The notes under the pieces: model-generated
The model's input: the letters and a program-made list of their open reading frames with translations, nothing else
Database searches by the model: none
What the model was told of the DNA's origin: nothing
Program-made: the position numbers and the translations under genes
NCBI RefSeq assembly: GCF_008180615.1
Contig: NZ_VTEH01000002.1
Span: 250,076 to 314,075 of the forward strand
Reading direction: 5' to 3'
DNA length: 64,000 nucleotides
DNA from: Rossellomorea vietnamensis
GTDB taxonomy: Bacteria > Bacillota > Bacilli > Bacillales > Bacillaceae_B
Part shown: in pieces, positions 34,642 through 43,585 of the stretch
How the letters are laid out: each line of letters begins with the position of its first letter
Position numbering within the stretch: position 1 is the first letter of the stretch

Positions 34642-35151
34642 ATGCAAAACAAGAATGTAGAAACGTTATATTTTGAAGAAAGCGGCTCGATCCCCAACAA
34701 TCCTTCTCTGCCAGTTCTTTTTTATAAAGGTGCTCTCAAGGATGATCCTGAACAGGCAGAACGTATTTTCAATGACAATAATTGGAGAAACAGCTGGCAG
34801 GGCGGTGTATTCGACTATCATCACTTCCACAGCAATACCCATGAGGTTCTTGGGGTAGTCAGCGGCTCCGCAAAGCTGATTGTCGGAGGAGAAAGCGGAA
34901 AGACAATGGAAGTGAAGCCGGGTGATGTAATTGTGCTCCCTGCGGGTACCGGGCATAAAAGGTTGAGTTCTACTGAAGACTTCCAGGTTGCCGGTGCTTA
35001 TCCCAATGGCAAAGATCATAACTTGAAGACGGATGAAAACAATGGAAGAATACAGCTGTTGATTGAAATCAAAGAGGTCGAGGTTCCCTCCCAGGATCCC
35101 GTTCACGGAGAAAACGGCCCGCTGCTTTCTCTATGGAAAAAGGATGAATAA
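34642..35151 (+). CDS. Cupin domain protein (YjlB-like)
   Basis: Protein of 169 residues. The first cupin motif is FDYHHFHSNTHEVLGVVSGS (His ligands and Glu) and the second is VKPGDVIVLPAGTGHKRLSS with the last His. The sequence resembles YjlB of B. subtilis, whose substrate is not known. AAAGGAGG precedes the ATG. It stands alone between two terminators and is convergent with the FAD-Rieske gene. Neither it nor that gene is at this place in B. subtilis, so this part of the window has accessory gene content. Confidence 0.82.
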   Translation: MQNKNVETLYFEESGSIPNNPSLPVLFYKGALKDDPEQAERIFNDNNWRNSWQGGVFDYHHFHSNTHEVLGVVSGSAKLIVGGESGKTMEVKPGDVIVLPAGTGHKRLSSTEDFQVAGAYPNGKDHNLKTDENNGRIQLLIEIKEVEVPSQDPVHGENGPLLSLWKKDE

Positions 35152-35152
35152 C

Positions 35153-35185
35153 TAAAAAACACCCGAGCTTTTCGGGTGTTTTTTA
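35153..35185. terminator. Bidirectional terminator, cupin and FAD-Rieske genes
   Basis: AAAAAACACCCGA and TCGGGTGTTTTTT form an almost perfect stem around GCTTT, with A/T runs on both sides. Confidence 0.85.
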
Positions 35186-35188
35186 ACA

Positions 35189-36724
35189 TTAGTCATAGAT
35201 CTTTTTCAAAGGTTTGACTGCAGGACCTTCAATTACATCTCCGCAAGCAGAGAAACGGCTGCCATGGCATGGACAGTCCCATGACTTTTCGGCGTTGTTC
35301 CACCCCAGTTCGCATCCCATATGAGTACAGGTCGTATCGACAACTGTAACCTCTCCATGGTCATTCCGGTAGGCTCCGGCTCGCTTTCCATCAAGGGTAA
35401 CCACCCCGCCTTCTCCGTTTTCCAATTCTTCAAGTCTTCTGTCATTCTTATCAAGCTTTCCTTTTACAAACTCCTTGGCAACATCTGCATTCTCTTTAAT
35501 GAAATTTTTCACGGTTGGATTTGCATTAAAGCGTGAAGGAGCGAATAGTTCTTCAAAGCGGTTTTCCCTTCCAAGTACATAGTCTGTGAGCAGCAATGCG
35601 GCGGCAGTTCCATTCGTCATGCCCCACTTTGCATAACCAGTCGCCACAAGAGTGTTTTTCTCATGTGCTGTGACCGGTCCGATATAAGGCACTTGGTCCA
35701 ACGTGGTCAAATCCTGTGCGGACCACCGATATGGGAATTCTTTTGCCGCAAAATGCTCTACTGCAAAATTCTTAAGGTTTTCATAATGCTCGGTAGTGTC
35801 TCCTCCCTGACCGCTTTTATGGCTGTCTCCTCCAAACAAGATCATTCTCTCGCCATTGGAATCTGTAGTATATCTCAGAGACCGCTTCGGCTGATCGGCA
35901 CTTAGGTACATCCCGTCAGGAATTTCGCTGTCTGTTTTGGCTGCAAGGATATAGGACCTTTCTATATCGAGCCTTGAAAAGTAAAGCCCTTTAAAATCAT
36001 TGATTGGAAAGTGAGTACTTACAATTACTTTTTCAGAAGTAATTTCCCCTCCATCCTCTGTCAGGACTTCGACAGGGCTGTCACCGCTGACTTTTGTCAC
36101 TCTTGTATGTTCAAAAATCAAGCCTCCATTCGCCTTGATTTCACCCAGAAGCGGAAGTAAAAACTTCACAGGATGAAATTGAGCTTGATTATTTAATTTA
36201 AGTGCGTTCTTCACTTCGAAAGGAAGTTCTGTTTCCGTCGTCAATTCTCCAGGAATGTTCAGCTTCTTATAAGCTTCTGCTTCTTTATTAATTTGATCTG
36301 AACCTTTATCTGTTTGAGCATATACATACGAGGGCTGAGTAGTAAATTCACATGAAATGCACAGCTCTTCGGTCAGACTTCTTAAGAACATCATAGCTTC
36401 ATCATTTGCCTGATAATACAAGGCTGCCTTTTCTTCGCCATGATGTTTGATCAGGTCACCATACATTAATCCATGTTGAGTAGAAATTTTGGCTGTTGTA
36501 TATCCTGTAGTTCCGCTTATCACTTTGCCGCTTTCGACAAGCGCTACCTTCTTGCCCTCCCGTGAAAGCAGGTAGGCGGCGATAATCCCGGTAATCCCGG
36601 CGCCAACAATCGTTACGTCCACCTGAAGATTTTTATTTGCAAGCTTATCATAAGGAAGTCCCCTCTCCTCGGCAGCTTTCCGCCAGTATGAATAAGACTC
36701 CTTAGGTATCTTCTGCTCATTCAT
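35189..36724 (-). CDS. FAD-dependent oxidoreductase with C-terminal Rieske domain
   Basis: Protein of 511 residues. A DAO-type FAD domain starts at about residue 37 (VTIVGAGITGIIAAYLLSRE). A Rieske [2Fe-2S] domain occupies about residues 425-511, with cluster ligands CTHMGCELG and DCPCHGSRF (C-x-H and C-x2-H). The layout matches YhfW-like proteins of bacilli. It would pass electrons from an unknown amine or similar donor through FAD to the cluster. No membrane segment or export signal is seen. The gene is monocistronic between the cupin gene and repeat DNA. Confidence 0.88.
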   Translation of the reverse strand: MNEQKIPKESYSYWRKAAEERGLPYDKLANKNLQVDVTIVGAGITGIIAAYLLSREGKKVALVESGKVISGTTGYTTAKISTQHGLMYGDLIKHHGEEKAALYYQANDEAMMFLRSLTEELCISCEFTTQPSYVYAQTDKGSDQINKEAEAYKKLNIPGELTTETELPFEVKNALKLNNQAQFHPVKFLLPLLGEIKANGGLIFEHTRVTKVSGDSPVEVLTEDGGEITSEKVIVSTHFPINDFKGLYFSRLDIERSYILAAKTDSEIPDGMYLSADQPKRSLRYTTDSNGERMILFGGDSHKSGQGGDTTEHYENLKNFAVEHFAAKEFPYRWSAQDLTTLDQVPYIGPVTAHEKNTLVATGYAKWGMTNGTAAALLLTDYVLGRENRFEELFAPSRFNANPTVKNFIKENADVAKEFVKGKLDKNDRRLEELENGEGGVVTLDGKRAGAYRNDHGEVTVVDTTCTHMGCELGWNNAEKSWDCPCHGSRFSACGDVIEGPAVKPLKKIYD

Positions 36725-36891
36725 TTAAGTATTACCTCCCAAATATCTGATACAGATTACTTACCCAATAATACTTAGAAAATGCCTTTTGATATGCAGG
36801 GCGGGTTGTTGATGCTGGAATAAAAGGTGCATGAGTCGATCCGAAAAATAAATTTCCATATTTTGAGAGGGGCATCTGGACGATGTCTTTC

Positions 36892-37085
36892 ATAGGCTCT
36901 TTTCCTAAACATTGTTGCTATTTAATACTAATTCCGAGGAATATCAATCTCAATAAGGAAAAAATACGGTAATATCGAAAAGAAAAGAGCTGCACTTCCC
37001 CGACAAGAGATAAAACTCTTAGTATCCGGGGAAAAATTTGGCTCTTGGGATTTTTCCGAAAGCTGCAACATATGCGAAAATAACC
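36892..37085. repeat. MITE-like element relative
   Basis: Left end GGCTCTTTTCCTAAACATTG then TTGCTATTTAATAC. The right end, read in reverse, is GGTTATTTTCGCATATGTTG, an imperfect inverted copy. The internal part has GAGCTGCACTTCCCCG and TATCCGGGGAAAAATTTGG. It shares its order of blocks with 12971-13110. No coding capacity is evident. Confidence 0.55.
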
Positions 37086-37107
37086 TTTTCATAAAATTGC
37101 GAGTTTT

Positions 37108-37860
37108 CATCTATGCTGCCTGAGCTGGACGGTCAAGCGAGAGACATCATCCCAAGATTTTTCGCTTTTGATGTACCTCGCCGGGCGAGCGAGGGACATC
37201 ATCTCAGGATTTTTCGCTTTTGATGTACCTCGCCGGTGAGCGAGGGACATCATCTCAAGATTTTTCGCTTTTCATGTACCTCGCCGGGGGAGCGAGGGAC
37301 ATCATCTCAGGATTTTTCGCTTTTGATGTACCTCGCCGGGTGAGCGAGGGACATCATCCCAAGATTTTTCGCTTTTGATGTACCTCGCCGGGTGAGCGAG
37401 GGACATCATCCTAAGATTTTTCGCTTTTGATGTACCTCGCCGGGCGAGCGAGGGACATCATCCCAGGATTTTTCGCTTTTGATGTACCTCGCCGGGCGAG
37501 CGGGATACATCATCTCAGGATTTTTTGTTTTAGATGTACCTCGCCGGGTGACCGAGGGACATCATCTCAAGATTTTTCGCTTTTCATGTACCTCGCCGGA
37601 TGAGCGGGATACATCACCTCAGGATTTTTCATTTTTCATGGACCTCGCCTAGCGCGCGACCTACATCTTCTAGAGAAACCACTCTTTTCATATACCCCGC
37701 CCAGCGTGCGAACTACACCTTCTCAAGAAATCACTCTTTTCATATACCCCGCCTAGCGCGCGACCTACATCTTCTAGAGAAACCACTCTTTTCATATACC
37801 CTGCCCAGCCTGCGAACTGCATCATCTTGAGAATATTCTACTTTGATGTACTCAAACTAA
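37108..37860. repeat. Array E: about fourteen 52-bp tandem hairpin repeats
   Basis: Unit starts (GATGTACC or its variant) are at 37170, 37222, 37273, 37325, 37377, 37429, 37481, 37533, 37585, 37637, 37689, 37741, 37793 and 37845: a 52-bp step with one of 51. The unit has arms GATGTACCTCGC and GCGAGGGACATC (11 of 12 pairs) and then a T-rich tail. After 37640 the units change to a different, mutually similar type (CATATACCCCGCC...). A degenerate unit precedes at 37108. Confidence 0.95.
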
Positions 37861-37927
37861 AAAAGCGCACTCCATCCCGTAACACCCCAGCCGAATACCC
37901 CGCTTTCCTTCACAAAGGTTCCCTAAA

Positions 37928-37955
37928 CAAATAACCAGAACCCTGGAGGCTCCGG
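37928..37955 (-). terminator. Terminator-like hairpin after the gamma-lyase gene
   Basis: On the minus strand AACCGGA and TTCTGGTT pair (one G-T, one mismatch), followed by ATTTGTTT. It is weaker than the other terminators of the window. Confidence 0.5.
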
Positions 37956-37965
37956 TTAAAATTTT

Positions 37966-39153
37966 CTATTGTACCTTATTAAGTGCTTGCATTAAGTCAT
38001 CTCGAATATCTTCCCAAGCTTCAAGCCCTACGGAAACCCTCAAAAGAGTATCCGTTATGCCCATCTTTTCTCTTGATTCTTCTGGAACGACCGCATGTGT
38101 CATGGTGGCCGGGTGCTGAATCAGTGTTTCGGCATCGCCCAGGCTGACTGCAATCTTGATCAGCTTCAGTTCATTCATGAATCTCTGCGCTGTTTCTTTT
38201 GTTCCTTTAAGGGTGAATGCAATCAATCCCCCCGGTTTGCTCATTTGTTTCTTCATCGTTCCATAATTTGGGTTGTCAGGGTCTCCCGGGTAATAAAGTT
38301 TATCCACTCCAGGCTGCTCTTTTAAGAAAGCGGCAATCTTTTCAGCATTCTCACAATGACGGTCCATCCTTACCGGCAGGGTTTTCAATCCTCTAAGCAG
38401 CAGCCAGGCATCGAACGGGGAGATGACTCCTCCGATATCTTTTTGGGTAGTCATTCGGATGTGGTCCATTAAATCCTTCTTTCCTGCCACAATTCCAGCT
38501 ATGACGTCGCCATGGCCGCAAATGTATTTGGTGGCACTGTGAATGATAATGTCACAGCCTAAATCAAGAGGCTTTTGCAGATAAGGCGATGAGAAAGTAT
38601 TATCCACTATGACTGGTATTCCCTTTTCTTTTGCAATGGCAGCGACCATTTCTAGGTCAATCAACTTCATTGTTGGGTTGATTGGTGTTTCGACATAAAT
38701 ACAAACCGTTTCAGGCTTAATACTGTTTCTGATTTCTTCCGCGCTCTCCATTGCAGAGAAATCATGTGTAATATTATATTTCTCTTCCATCAAATTCAAC
38801 AAACCAAATGTACAGCCATAAACCCCTTGAGAGCAGAGGATATGGTCATTTGCTTTTGTTAGTGATAATAAAACAGCTGATACTGCAGCCATACCGGATC
38901 CGAATGCCAGAGCACCTTCTGCATTTTCCAGTGCAGCCATCCTCTCTTCTAGTATAGAAACGGTAGGATTTCCAAGGCGGGAATAAATATATCCGGCCTC
39001 TTCCCCGGCAAACCTTCTTTCCCCCTGCTGAGCATCCTTAAATGTGAAAGTGGAAGTTTGATAGAGCGGCGGTGCCAAACTATCTTGATAGTCAACTGAA
39101 TTGTACCCTTCATGTATCACTTTTGTTTCAAATCTATCATAATTCTTTGCCAA
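37966..39153 (-). CDS. megL: Trans-sulfuration PLP enzyme, probable methionine gamma-lyase
   Basis: Cys/Met-metabolism PLP enzyme of 395 residues. Motifs: YSRLGNPT, the PLP Lys in IIHSATKYICGHGD, TFSSPYLQKPLDLG and SLGDAETLIQHPA. QGVYGCTFGLL carries the Cys next to the active-site Tyr that is typical of methionine gamma-lyases and usually absent from cystathionine enzymes. It would split methionine to methanethiol, ammonia and 2-oxobutyrate. A related cystathionine gamma-lyase remains possible. Upstream are an inverted repeat and a perfect cre-type site, but no SAM riboswitch. Confidence 0.82.
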   Translation of the reverse strand: MAKNYDRFETKVIHEGYNSVDYQDSLAPPLYQTSTFTFKDAQQGERRFAGEEAGYIYSRLGNPTVSILEERMAALENAEGALAFGSGMAAVSAVLLSLTKANDHILCSQGVYGCTFGLLNLMEEKYNITHDFSAMESAEEIRNSIKPETVCIYVETPINPTMKLIDLEMVAAIAKEKGIPVIVDNTFSSPYLQKPLDLGCDIIIHSATKYICGHGDVIAGIVAGKKDLMDHIRMTTQKDIGGVISPFDAWLLLRGLKTLPVRMDRHCENAEKIAAFLKEQPGVDKLYYPGDPDNPNYGTMKKQMSKPGGLIAFTLKGTKETAQRFMNELKLIKIAVSLGDAETLIQHPATMTHAVVPEESREKMGITDTLLRVSVGLEAWEDIRDDLMQALNKVQ

Positions 39154-39250
39154 TTTTACTCCCCCTGATCTGTAGTTCGTGTTCTTGATCTGTGTATGCT
39201 TTCTCTATCCCTTTGTACAGGGTCTATCCGGCGGAAATGAACCGTCCGGC

Positions 39251-39279
39251 CTATTAATCTCATACGAATTCATTAATAG
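39251..39279. promoter_or_regulatory. Inverted repeat upstream of megL
   Basis: CTATTAAT-N13-ATTAATAG, 98-126 bp before the megL ATG. Equal 8-bp arms suggest a dimeric repressor site. Confidence 0.45.
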
Positions 39280-39301
39280 CATATGACATTTCTTTGGAAA
39301 A

Positions 39302-39315
39302 AGAAAGCGTTTACA
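39302..39315. promoter_or_regulatory. cre site between the GGDEF gene and megL
   Basis: On the minus strand TGTAAACGCTTTCT fits the cre consensus TGWAARCGYTWNCW at every position. It lies about 150 bp before the megL start. Confidence 0.65.
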
Positions 39316-39350
39316 ACAATGTTTTTTATGCTTCCTTATAAAAATTTCAT

Positions 39351-39389
39351 AAAAAAAAGACCAGAAAACTTACCTGTTTTCAAGGTCTT
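39351..39389 (-). terminator. Terminator of the GGDEF gene
   Basis: On the minus strand AGACC-TT-GAAAAC and GTTTTC-T-GGTCT pair around AGGTAA, followed by eight T. Confidence 0.85.
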
Positions 39390-39394
39390 CACTT

Positions 39395-41302
39395 CTATTT
39401 TATAATGTTGGCCACTTGATTTTTTCCATTATTCTTGGCGTAGTACATGGAAGCGTCCGCTCTTTTGACCAGGTCCTTCACGTGATCCTCCTGCCCCCTC
39501 TTCCACGAGGAGACCCCGCAGGATACTGTCACTGAAGGCTTGGTACCTCTGGGAATCTGTTCCACAATCCGGGAACCTATGCTAATACCTGATTTCAAAT
39601 CTATGTGCGGAAGATAAACAGCGAGTTCTTCCCCGCCCCATCTTGCCGCAAAGCCTGCTCCTTTTGATTCTTCCATCAGGACCTTGGCAACCTGGATAAG
39701 GACTTCATCGCCGATTTGGTGGCCATATGTATCATTGATTTTCTTAAAATTATCTATATCTAAAAGCAGAAGTGCTCCCTGTTCATCCCTCTTCATCGCC
39801 CTGTCCATTTCTTCATCCAGGTAGTTCCTTGAATAAAGCTGGGTCAAATGATCCGTTATGACCAGCTCTTCCAATTTTTCACGAAGCATCGAGTTGGTCA
39901 GGGCAAGCGTGGAATGATGGATAAACGACTGCAGGAGCTTATACATATCAAATGAAAAAGAGTAAGGTTCCTTATGAAGCACGATACAAAAGCCGATAAT
40001 AGAGCCATTCTGAACCATAGGAACGGCCATCAGAGAAAGATAAGATAATTCCTTGCCGAACTTGCCGCTGAGATCGCCAATAAATATTGCTTCTTTATCA
40101 GTAAAGATCTTGCGTTTCACATAGTTGATACATGTAGTTCCTTCAATACCATGAAAAAAGGAAGAACTTTCTGTTAGAACCTTGTATTCACCCCTTTTAT
40201 CAATAAAAACAAATCCGATGGAAGAAGCCTGGAAGGAACGCTTTATTTGTTTTTTTAAGAATGCGAGAGTTTCCGCCATCCTTAAATTTGAATTTAACCT
40301 GTGCGATGTCTCGTTGATTAACTGCAGATCTGAAATCAACCTTCTTGACTGCTGGTAAAGTTTGGCGTTTTCAAGAGCGCTGCCCGCTGTATAGGCGAGG
40401 AGGCGTACGAACTCTCTTTGATTTTCTGGAAACTTGAATGGAAGGCCTGTTACAACTTCCAGTACACCATAAACACCCTGCTTTCCTTTCAACGGGGCGT
40501 ATAACGTCAGCTTCTGCTCTGTATGATGATGTTCTGTTTCGATTGTTCCATTGACAAACGCCTCCATGGCAGCAGTGTTGGCACTGTCATAATCAAAATC
40601 TTTGATAGGGAGATCTCCATGATTTTTATCATTATCATTAGAAAGAAGGAGATGAAAATGATAGTCCGGAAACACCCTGGTCAATGTACTGATGATCTGC
40701 CCCAGCAATATGTTAATATCCATAGAAGAATGGAAAGCTTCATTCACCTTGAAAAGTTCCCGGTAACGATGTTCGTCTTCTATAACTTGAAGAAACAGAT
40801 TCATTTTCTTCAAAAAAGCGCAGCTGGAAACAGAGAACTTTTCCAGGACATCTTTAGACAGGGTGAGAACATCATGGGACACAATCCCGGAAGCTAAGAG
40901 AACACCACAAGAACCATGCTGATCATCCATCATCCGAAAGGCATAATCAAAGGAAGCAAAGTCAGTATGACTGTCTGCCCCTTTAACGCAAACCTCATGG
41001 CTGTCCTTGAAAATAGCTTCCAGGACATCAGGAAAAACAGATACTGGGTGATTTTCCGTTGTTATTGCCTCTGTAAGCTGATAGCAGTTCTCCATCCGCT
41101 GGTAAAAAAGGACTGTTTCAGCCTGCAGTGTTTCGCGTACTGCTTTCATCCAGCTGAAAAGACACTGACTGGCATTATCGTCTTCTTCATTGAATTCTTC
41201 ATTCACTAAGTCAAACAATTGGGCTTTATAGCCATTCAGGAAGGTTTCATCCTTACGTCCCATCCCGATCACCTGCATGTCCACACAATCATTCTTTTCC
41301 AT
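39395..41302 (-). CDS. ytrP: GAF and GGDEF domain protein, probable diguanylate cyclase
   Basis: Protein of 635 residues. The N-terminal about 160 residues are unassigned. GAF-like regions follow at about 190-330 and 350-465, and the GGDEF domain ends the protein. The active-site loop is RWGGEELAVYLP (GGEEL, an accepted variant), and LLDIDNFKKINDTYGHQIGD carries the metal and substrate residues, so c-di-GMP synthesis is likely. Place before rpsD matches ytrP of B. subtilis, whose own GGDEF domain is described as degenerate; this one looks intact. There is no membrane segment. An unusual nested hairpin lies upstream. Confidence 0.88.
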   Translation of the reverse strand: MEKNDCVDMQVIGMGRKDETFLNGYKAQLFDLVNEEFNEEDDNASQCLFSWMKAVRETLQAETVLFYQRMENCYQLTEAITTENHPVSVFPDVLEAIFKDSHEVCVKGADSHTDFASFDYAFRMMDDQHGSCGVLLASGIVSHDVLTLSKDVLEKFSVSSCAFLKKMNLFLQVIEDEHRYRELFKVNEAFHSSMDINILLGQIISTLTRVFPDYHFHLLLSNDNDKNHGDLPIKDFDYDSANTAAMEAFVNGTIETEHHHTEQKLTLYAPLKGKQGVYGVLEVVTGLPFKFPENQREFVRLLAYTAGSALENAKLYQQSRRLISDLQLINETSHRLNSNLRMAETLAFLKKQIKRSFQASSIGFVFIDKRGEYKVLTESSSFFHGIEGTTCINYVKRKIFTDKEAIFIGDLSGKFGKELSYLSLMAVPMVQNGSIIGFCIVLHKEPYSFSFDMYKLLQSFIHHSTLALTNSMLREKLEELVITDHLTQLYSRNYLDEEMDRAMKRDEQGALLLLDIDNFKKINDTYGHQIGDEVLIQVAKVLMEESKGAGFAARWGGEELAVYLPHIDLKSGISIGSRIVEQIPRGTKPSVTVSCGVSSWKRGQEDHVKDLVKRADASMYYAKNNGKNQVANIIK

Positions 41303-41412
41303 AGCATGTCCCTCATATCCTAGCTTTCCTGTTATTTATCCTTTGGCCTGCCTGCTTACCAATAAATCAATACCATCTATCACTATGTATAACCCATTTA
41401 AGGACTTTCATC

Positions 41413-41451
41413 ATTATCGGTAAGCCCAAGAGTCTTGGATGCACCGATAAT
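41413..41451. promoter_or_regulatory. Nested inverted repeat upstream of ytrP
   Basis: ATTATCGGT and ACCGATAAT (9 bp) enclose CCAAGA-G-TCTTGG (6 bp), so one long interrupted hairpin. It lies 111-149 bp before the ytrP ATG. There is no T-run on either side. Confidence 0.55.
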
Positions 41452-41744
41452 CATGAAAAACACCATATTGACTATGAATCTAATCAACAAAATTATATCA
41501 TAAAGATTTAGATGATTCCTATGTAATATTCTAAATTAACTACTTTTCATCAGGTCAAATTTTTCTTCTTTCTTAAGGGACGTACTTCTACACTTCATTA
41601 ATATTAGCATCCTGTACTGCTATTTAATAAGTAGTTAATTTTTACTGCAAGTGCACCACTCCGGAGGGCATGAAAGTCCAGGAAATAAAACCGCCATTTA
41701 GCAGGAAAAATAAATAGACAACAAATCAAAACGAGAATTCCCCC

Positions 41745-41773
41745 TTGACTTCCTCTGTTTAAAATTATATAAT
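41745..41773 (+). promoter_or_regulatory. Sigma-A promoter of rpsD
   Basis: TTGACT, exactly 17 bases, TATAAT. It is followed by a leader of about 180 nt before the rpsD ATG. Confidence 0.88.
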
Positions 41774-41780
41774 ATTCTTT

Positions 41781-41963
41781 GTGTAAAATAAATGCAGCCT
41801 TTGTGATGTCCTTTATGCTGTATTTTGTTCCTCGTGAATGAGGTGTATCTTGTAACTCTCTGCTGCTGGAGCGAAGGTACATGAAAACATAATACTCATG
41901 ATTGTTAATTCACACACGGTTTTTATTTTACAACTAAATAAAAACACGAAGGAGGAGTCTTCA
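41781..41963 (+). promoter_or_regulatory. rpsD leader, probable S4 autoregulatory RNA
   Basis: The transcript would start about 41780 and run 180 nt untranslated to AAGGAGG and the ATG at 41964. In B. subtilis ribosomal protein S4 represses its own rpsD through a pseudoknot in a leader of this kind. I infer the same by position and did not prove the fold. Confidence 0.5.
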
Positions 41964-42566
41964 ATGGCTCGTTATACTGGCCCTAGCTGGAAATTATCCC
42001 GCCGTCTTGGAATCTCTCTAAGCGGAACAGGTAAAGAATTAGAAAAGCGTCCTTACGCTCCTGGACAACATGGTCCTAACCAACGCAAGAAAATCTCTGA
42101 ATATGGTTTACAATTACAAGAGAAGCAAAAGCTTCGTCATATGTATGGAGTGACTGAGCGTCAATTCCGTAATCTATTCGACAGAGCAGGAAAAATGCAA
42201 GGTAAACACGGTGAAAACTTCATGGCACTTCTTGAAGCACGCCTTGATAACGTTGTTTATCGTCTTGGTTTGGCTCGTACTCGCCGCCAAGCACGCCAGC
42301 TTGTTAACCACGGACACGTTACAGTTGATGGATCTCGCGTAGATATCCCATCTTACCGTCTGTCTGCTGGACAAACAATCTCAGTTCGTGAAAAATCACG
42401 CAACCTTAACATCGTTAAAGAAGCTCTTGAAGTGAACAGCTTTGTTCCTGACTTCTTGACTTTCGATGCTGACAAGCTTGAAGGATCTTTCACTCGCTTA
42501 CCAGAGCGTTCTGAACTTCCTGCTGAAATTAACGAAGCTCTTATCGTTGAGTTCTACTCTCGTTAA
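41964..42566 (+). CDS. rpsD: 30S ribosomal protein S4
   Basis: Primary 16S rRNA-binding protein of 200 residues, the normal length. The sequence starts [20 protein letters not shown] and holds the S4 RNA-binding domain ([20 protein letters not shown], then [14 protein letters not shown]). AAGGAGG lies before the ATG at 41964; the frame is open 22 codons further upstream but those codons lie in the leader. It has no zinc-binding cysteines, so it is the C-minus form. It is monocistronic with a strong promoter and terminator. Confidence 0.99.
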   Translation: MARYTGPSWKLSRRLGISLSGTGKELEKRPYAPGQHGPNQRKKISEYGLQLQEKQKLRHMYGVTERQFRNLFDRAGKMQGKHGENFMALLEARLDNVVYRLGLARTRRQARQLVNHGHVTVDGSRVDIPSYRLSAGQTISVREKSRNLNIVKEALEVNSFVPDFLTFDADKLEGSFTRLPERSELPAEINEALIVEFYSR

Positions 42567-42586
42567 TCTTTGTAATCTGTATGATC

Positions 42587-42626
42587 AAAAAACCCTTGAT
42601 ATTTCACAATATCAAGGGTTTTTTAT
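42587..42626 (+). terminator. Terminator of rpsD
   Basis: AAAAAACCCTTGATATT and AATATCAAGGGTTTTTT form a perfect long stem with a TCAC loop and T-rich tail. Confidence 0.92.
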
Positions 42627-42737
42627 TTTTCCATAATAGCATGTGAAAACAGATGAAAGAAACCCGAGTGGGGCCATCTCTAAATAAACGGCGGTTTACG
42701 GATATCCCCTGTTCCCCCGGGTCCTTTCCCTGCTTTC

Positions 42738-43004
42738 TTACGCATCAAAAAATAAACCAACAAAAAGAATGATTATACCGTTTACAAACGTTATTCCTCC
42801 AAAAGTAAAACCAGCAACACTCGCTCCTATTCCAGCTCCTGCAGCTGAAGCAATAGATATCATCGTTATAACTAATACAAGAGGGGTACAAAGGAACATT
42901 ACCAATAGGGCGGATATAATAATTCGTTTCTTGTCATACTTTGATACCAATGCAACCACGGTATTCAACAAAATTATAAGAACAAAAAATAAGAAGAATG
43001 ACAT
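42738..43004 (-). CDS. Small membrane protein, 88 aa, unknown
   Basis: Eighty-eight residues with three hydrophobic segments (FFLFFVLIILLNTVVALV, SALLVMFLCTPLVLVITMIS and ITFVNGIIILFVGLFFDA) and a small basic loop YDKKR after the first. The middle carries ASAAGAGIGASVAGF, glycine- and alanine-rich. AAGGAG lies seven bases before the ATG, which supports a real gene. I do not recognise the family. It lies in a cluster absent from B. subtilis between rpsD and tyrS. An opposite-strand frame of the same length is its shadow. Confidence 0.7.
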   Translation of the reverse strand: MSFFLFFVLIILLNTVVALVSKYDKKRIIISALLVMFLCTPLVLVITMISIASAAGAGIGASVAGFTFGGITFVNGIIILFVGLFFDA

Positions 43005-43258
43005 ACTCCCACTCCTTGCTATTTTTCAGTTTTAAAGCTGCGTCCACCATTGGGGAATCAGACAACTTAAAGGCAATACCTGTTTTTTCTGTTACAAAAC
43101 TCCGGTCATCCAAATATATTCAACGTAAACTTAATCAGATAATGGTCCTTAATGAGTCCTGATTTCTATGCTTATTTAAACAACCATCTCCCTCACAAAT
43201 CATAAAAACTCCCTTTTTATACAGGAAGAAGGTTATCAATTTACTACTCCTCAATTTA

Positions 43259-43543
43259 TTAATGGTCCTCAAAAAGATTATTAATATAATGGAAATCAAT
43301 ACTACTTTCTTCATCATGGTAAAAGAAGCCATTAAATCTAATCCATTGATCATTATTTATAATGAGTTCTTTATATTCATTTCCCTTACTATCATAAAAG
43401 GCTACTCTGAATTTAACCAGAGTAGCCAATCCCCGGCTTTTCTTTATTAAAGGCTGTTTTCGCATAGATTGTGGCTGTTTAAAAGGAACGGATTTCCGCT
43501 CCAATCCTTCTACATAAAAATGGGGAGGAGGATAAAATAGCAT
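43259..43543 (-). CDS. Hypothetical protein, 94 aa, doubtful start
   Basis: The C-terminal 65 residues (LATLVKFRVAFYDSKGNEYK, then IINNDQWIRFNGFFYHDE) read like a real beta-rich protein. The listed ATG has no ribosome binding site, and the first 20 codons overlap the left end of a MITE-like repeat relative. The true gene may therefore be a truncated remnant whose 5' end was replaced by the repeat. Function is unknown. It is on the same strand as the neighbouring small membrane protein gene. Confidence 0.4.
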   Translation of the reverse strand: MLFYPPPHFYVEGLERKSVPFKQPQSMRKQPLIKKSRGLATLVKFRVAFYDSKGNEYKELIINNDQWIRFNGFFYHDEESSIDFHYINNLFEDH

Positions 43544-43585
43544 TAAATAGCAATAATCTCTTAAAAAAGAGCCTTATTAAAAGTG
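43490..43585 (-). repeat. Partial MITE-like element
   Basis: On the minus strand: GGCTCTTTTTTAAGAGATTA then TTGCTATTTAATGC, TTTATCCTCCTCCCC and GGATTGGAGCGGAAATCC. This follows the left half of the full element at 2539-2767. The right half is absent. Confidence 0.6.

Noticed and set aside
39154..39394. SAM riboswitch (S-box) before megL
   Set aside because: The gap is short and the S-box core and terminator are absent. Only a CCGGACGG/CCGCCGG hairpin, a dyad and a cre are seen.
43135..43353. 72-codon frame with a hydrophobic stretch
   Set aside because: It overlaps the 43259-43543 frame, has no ribosome binding site, and its hydrophobic part comes from AT-rich codons.
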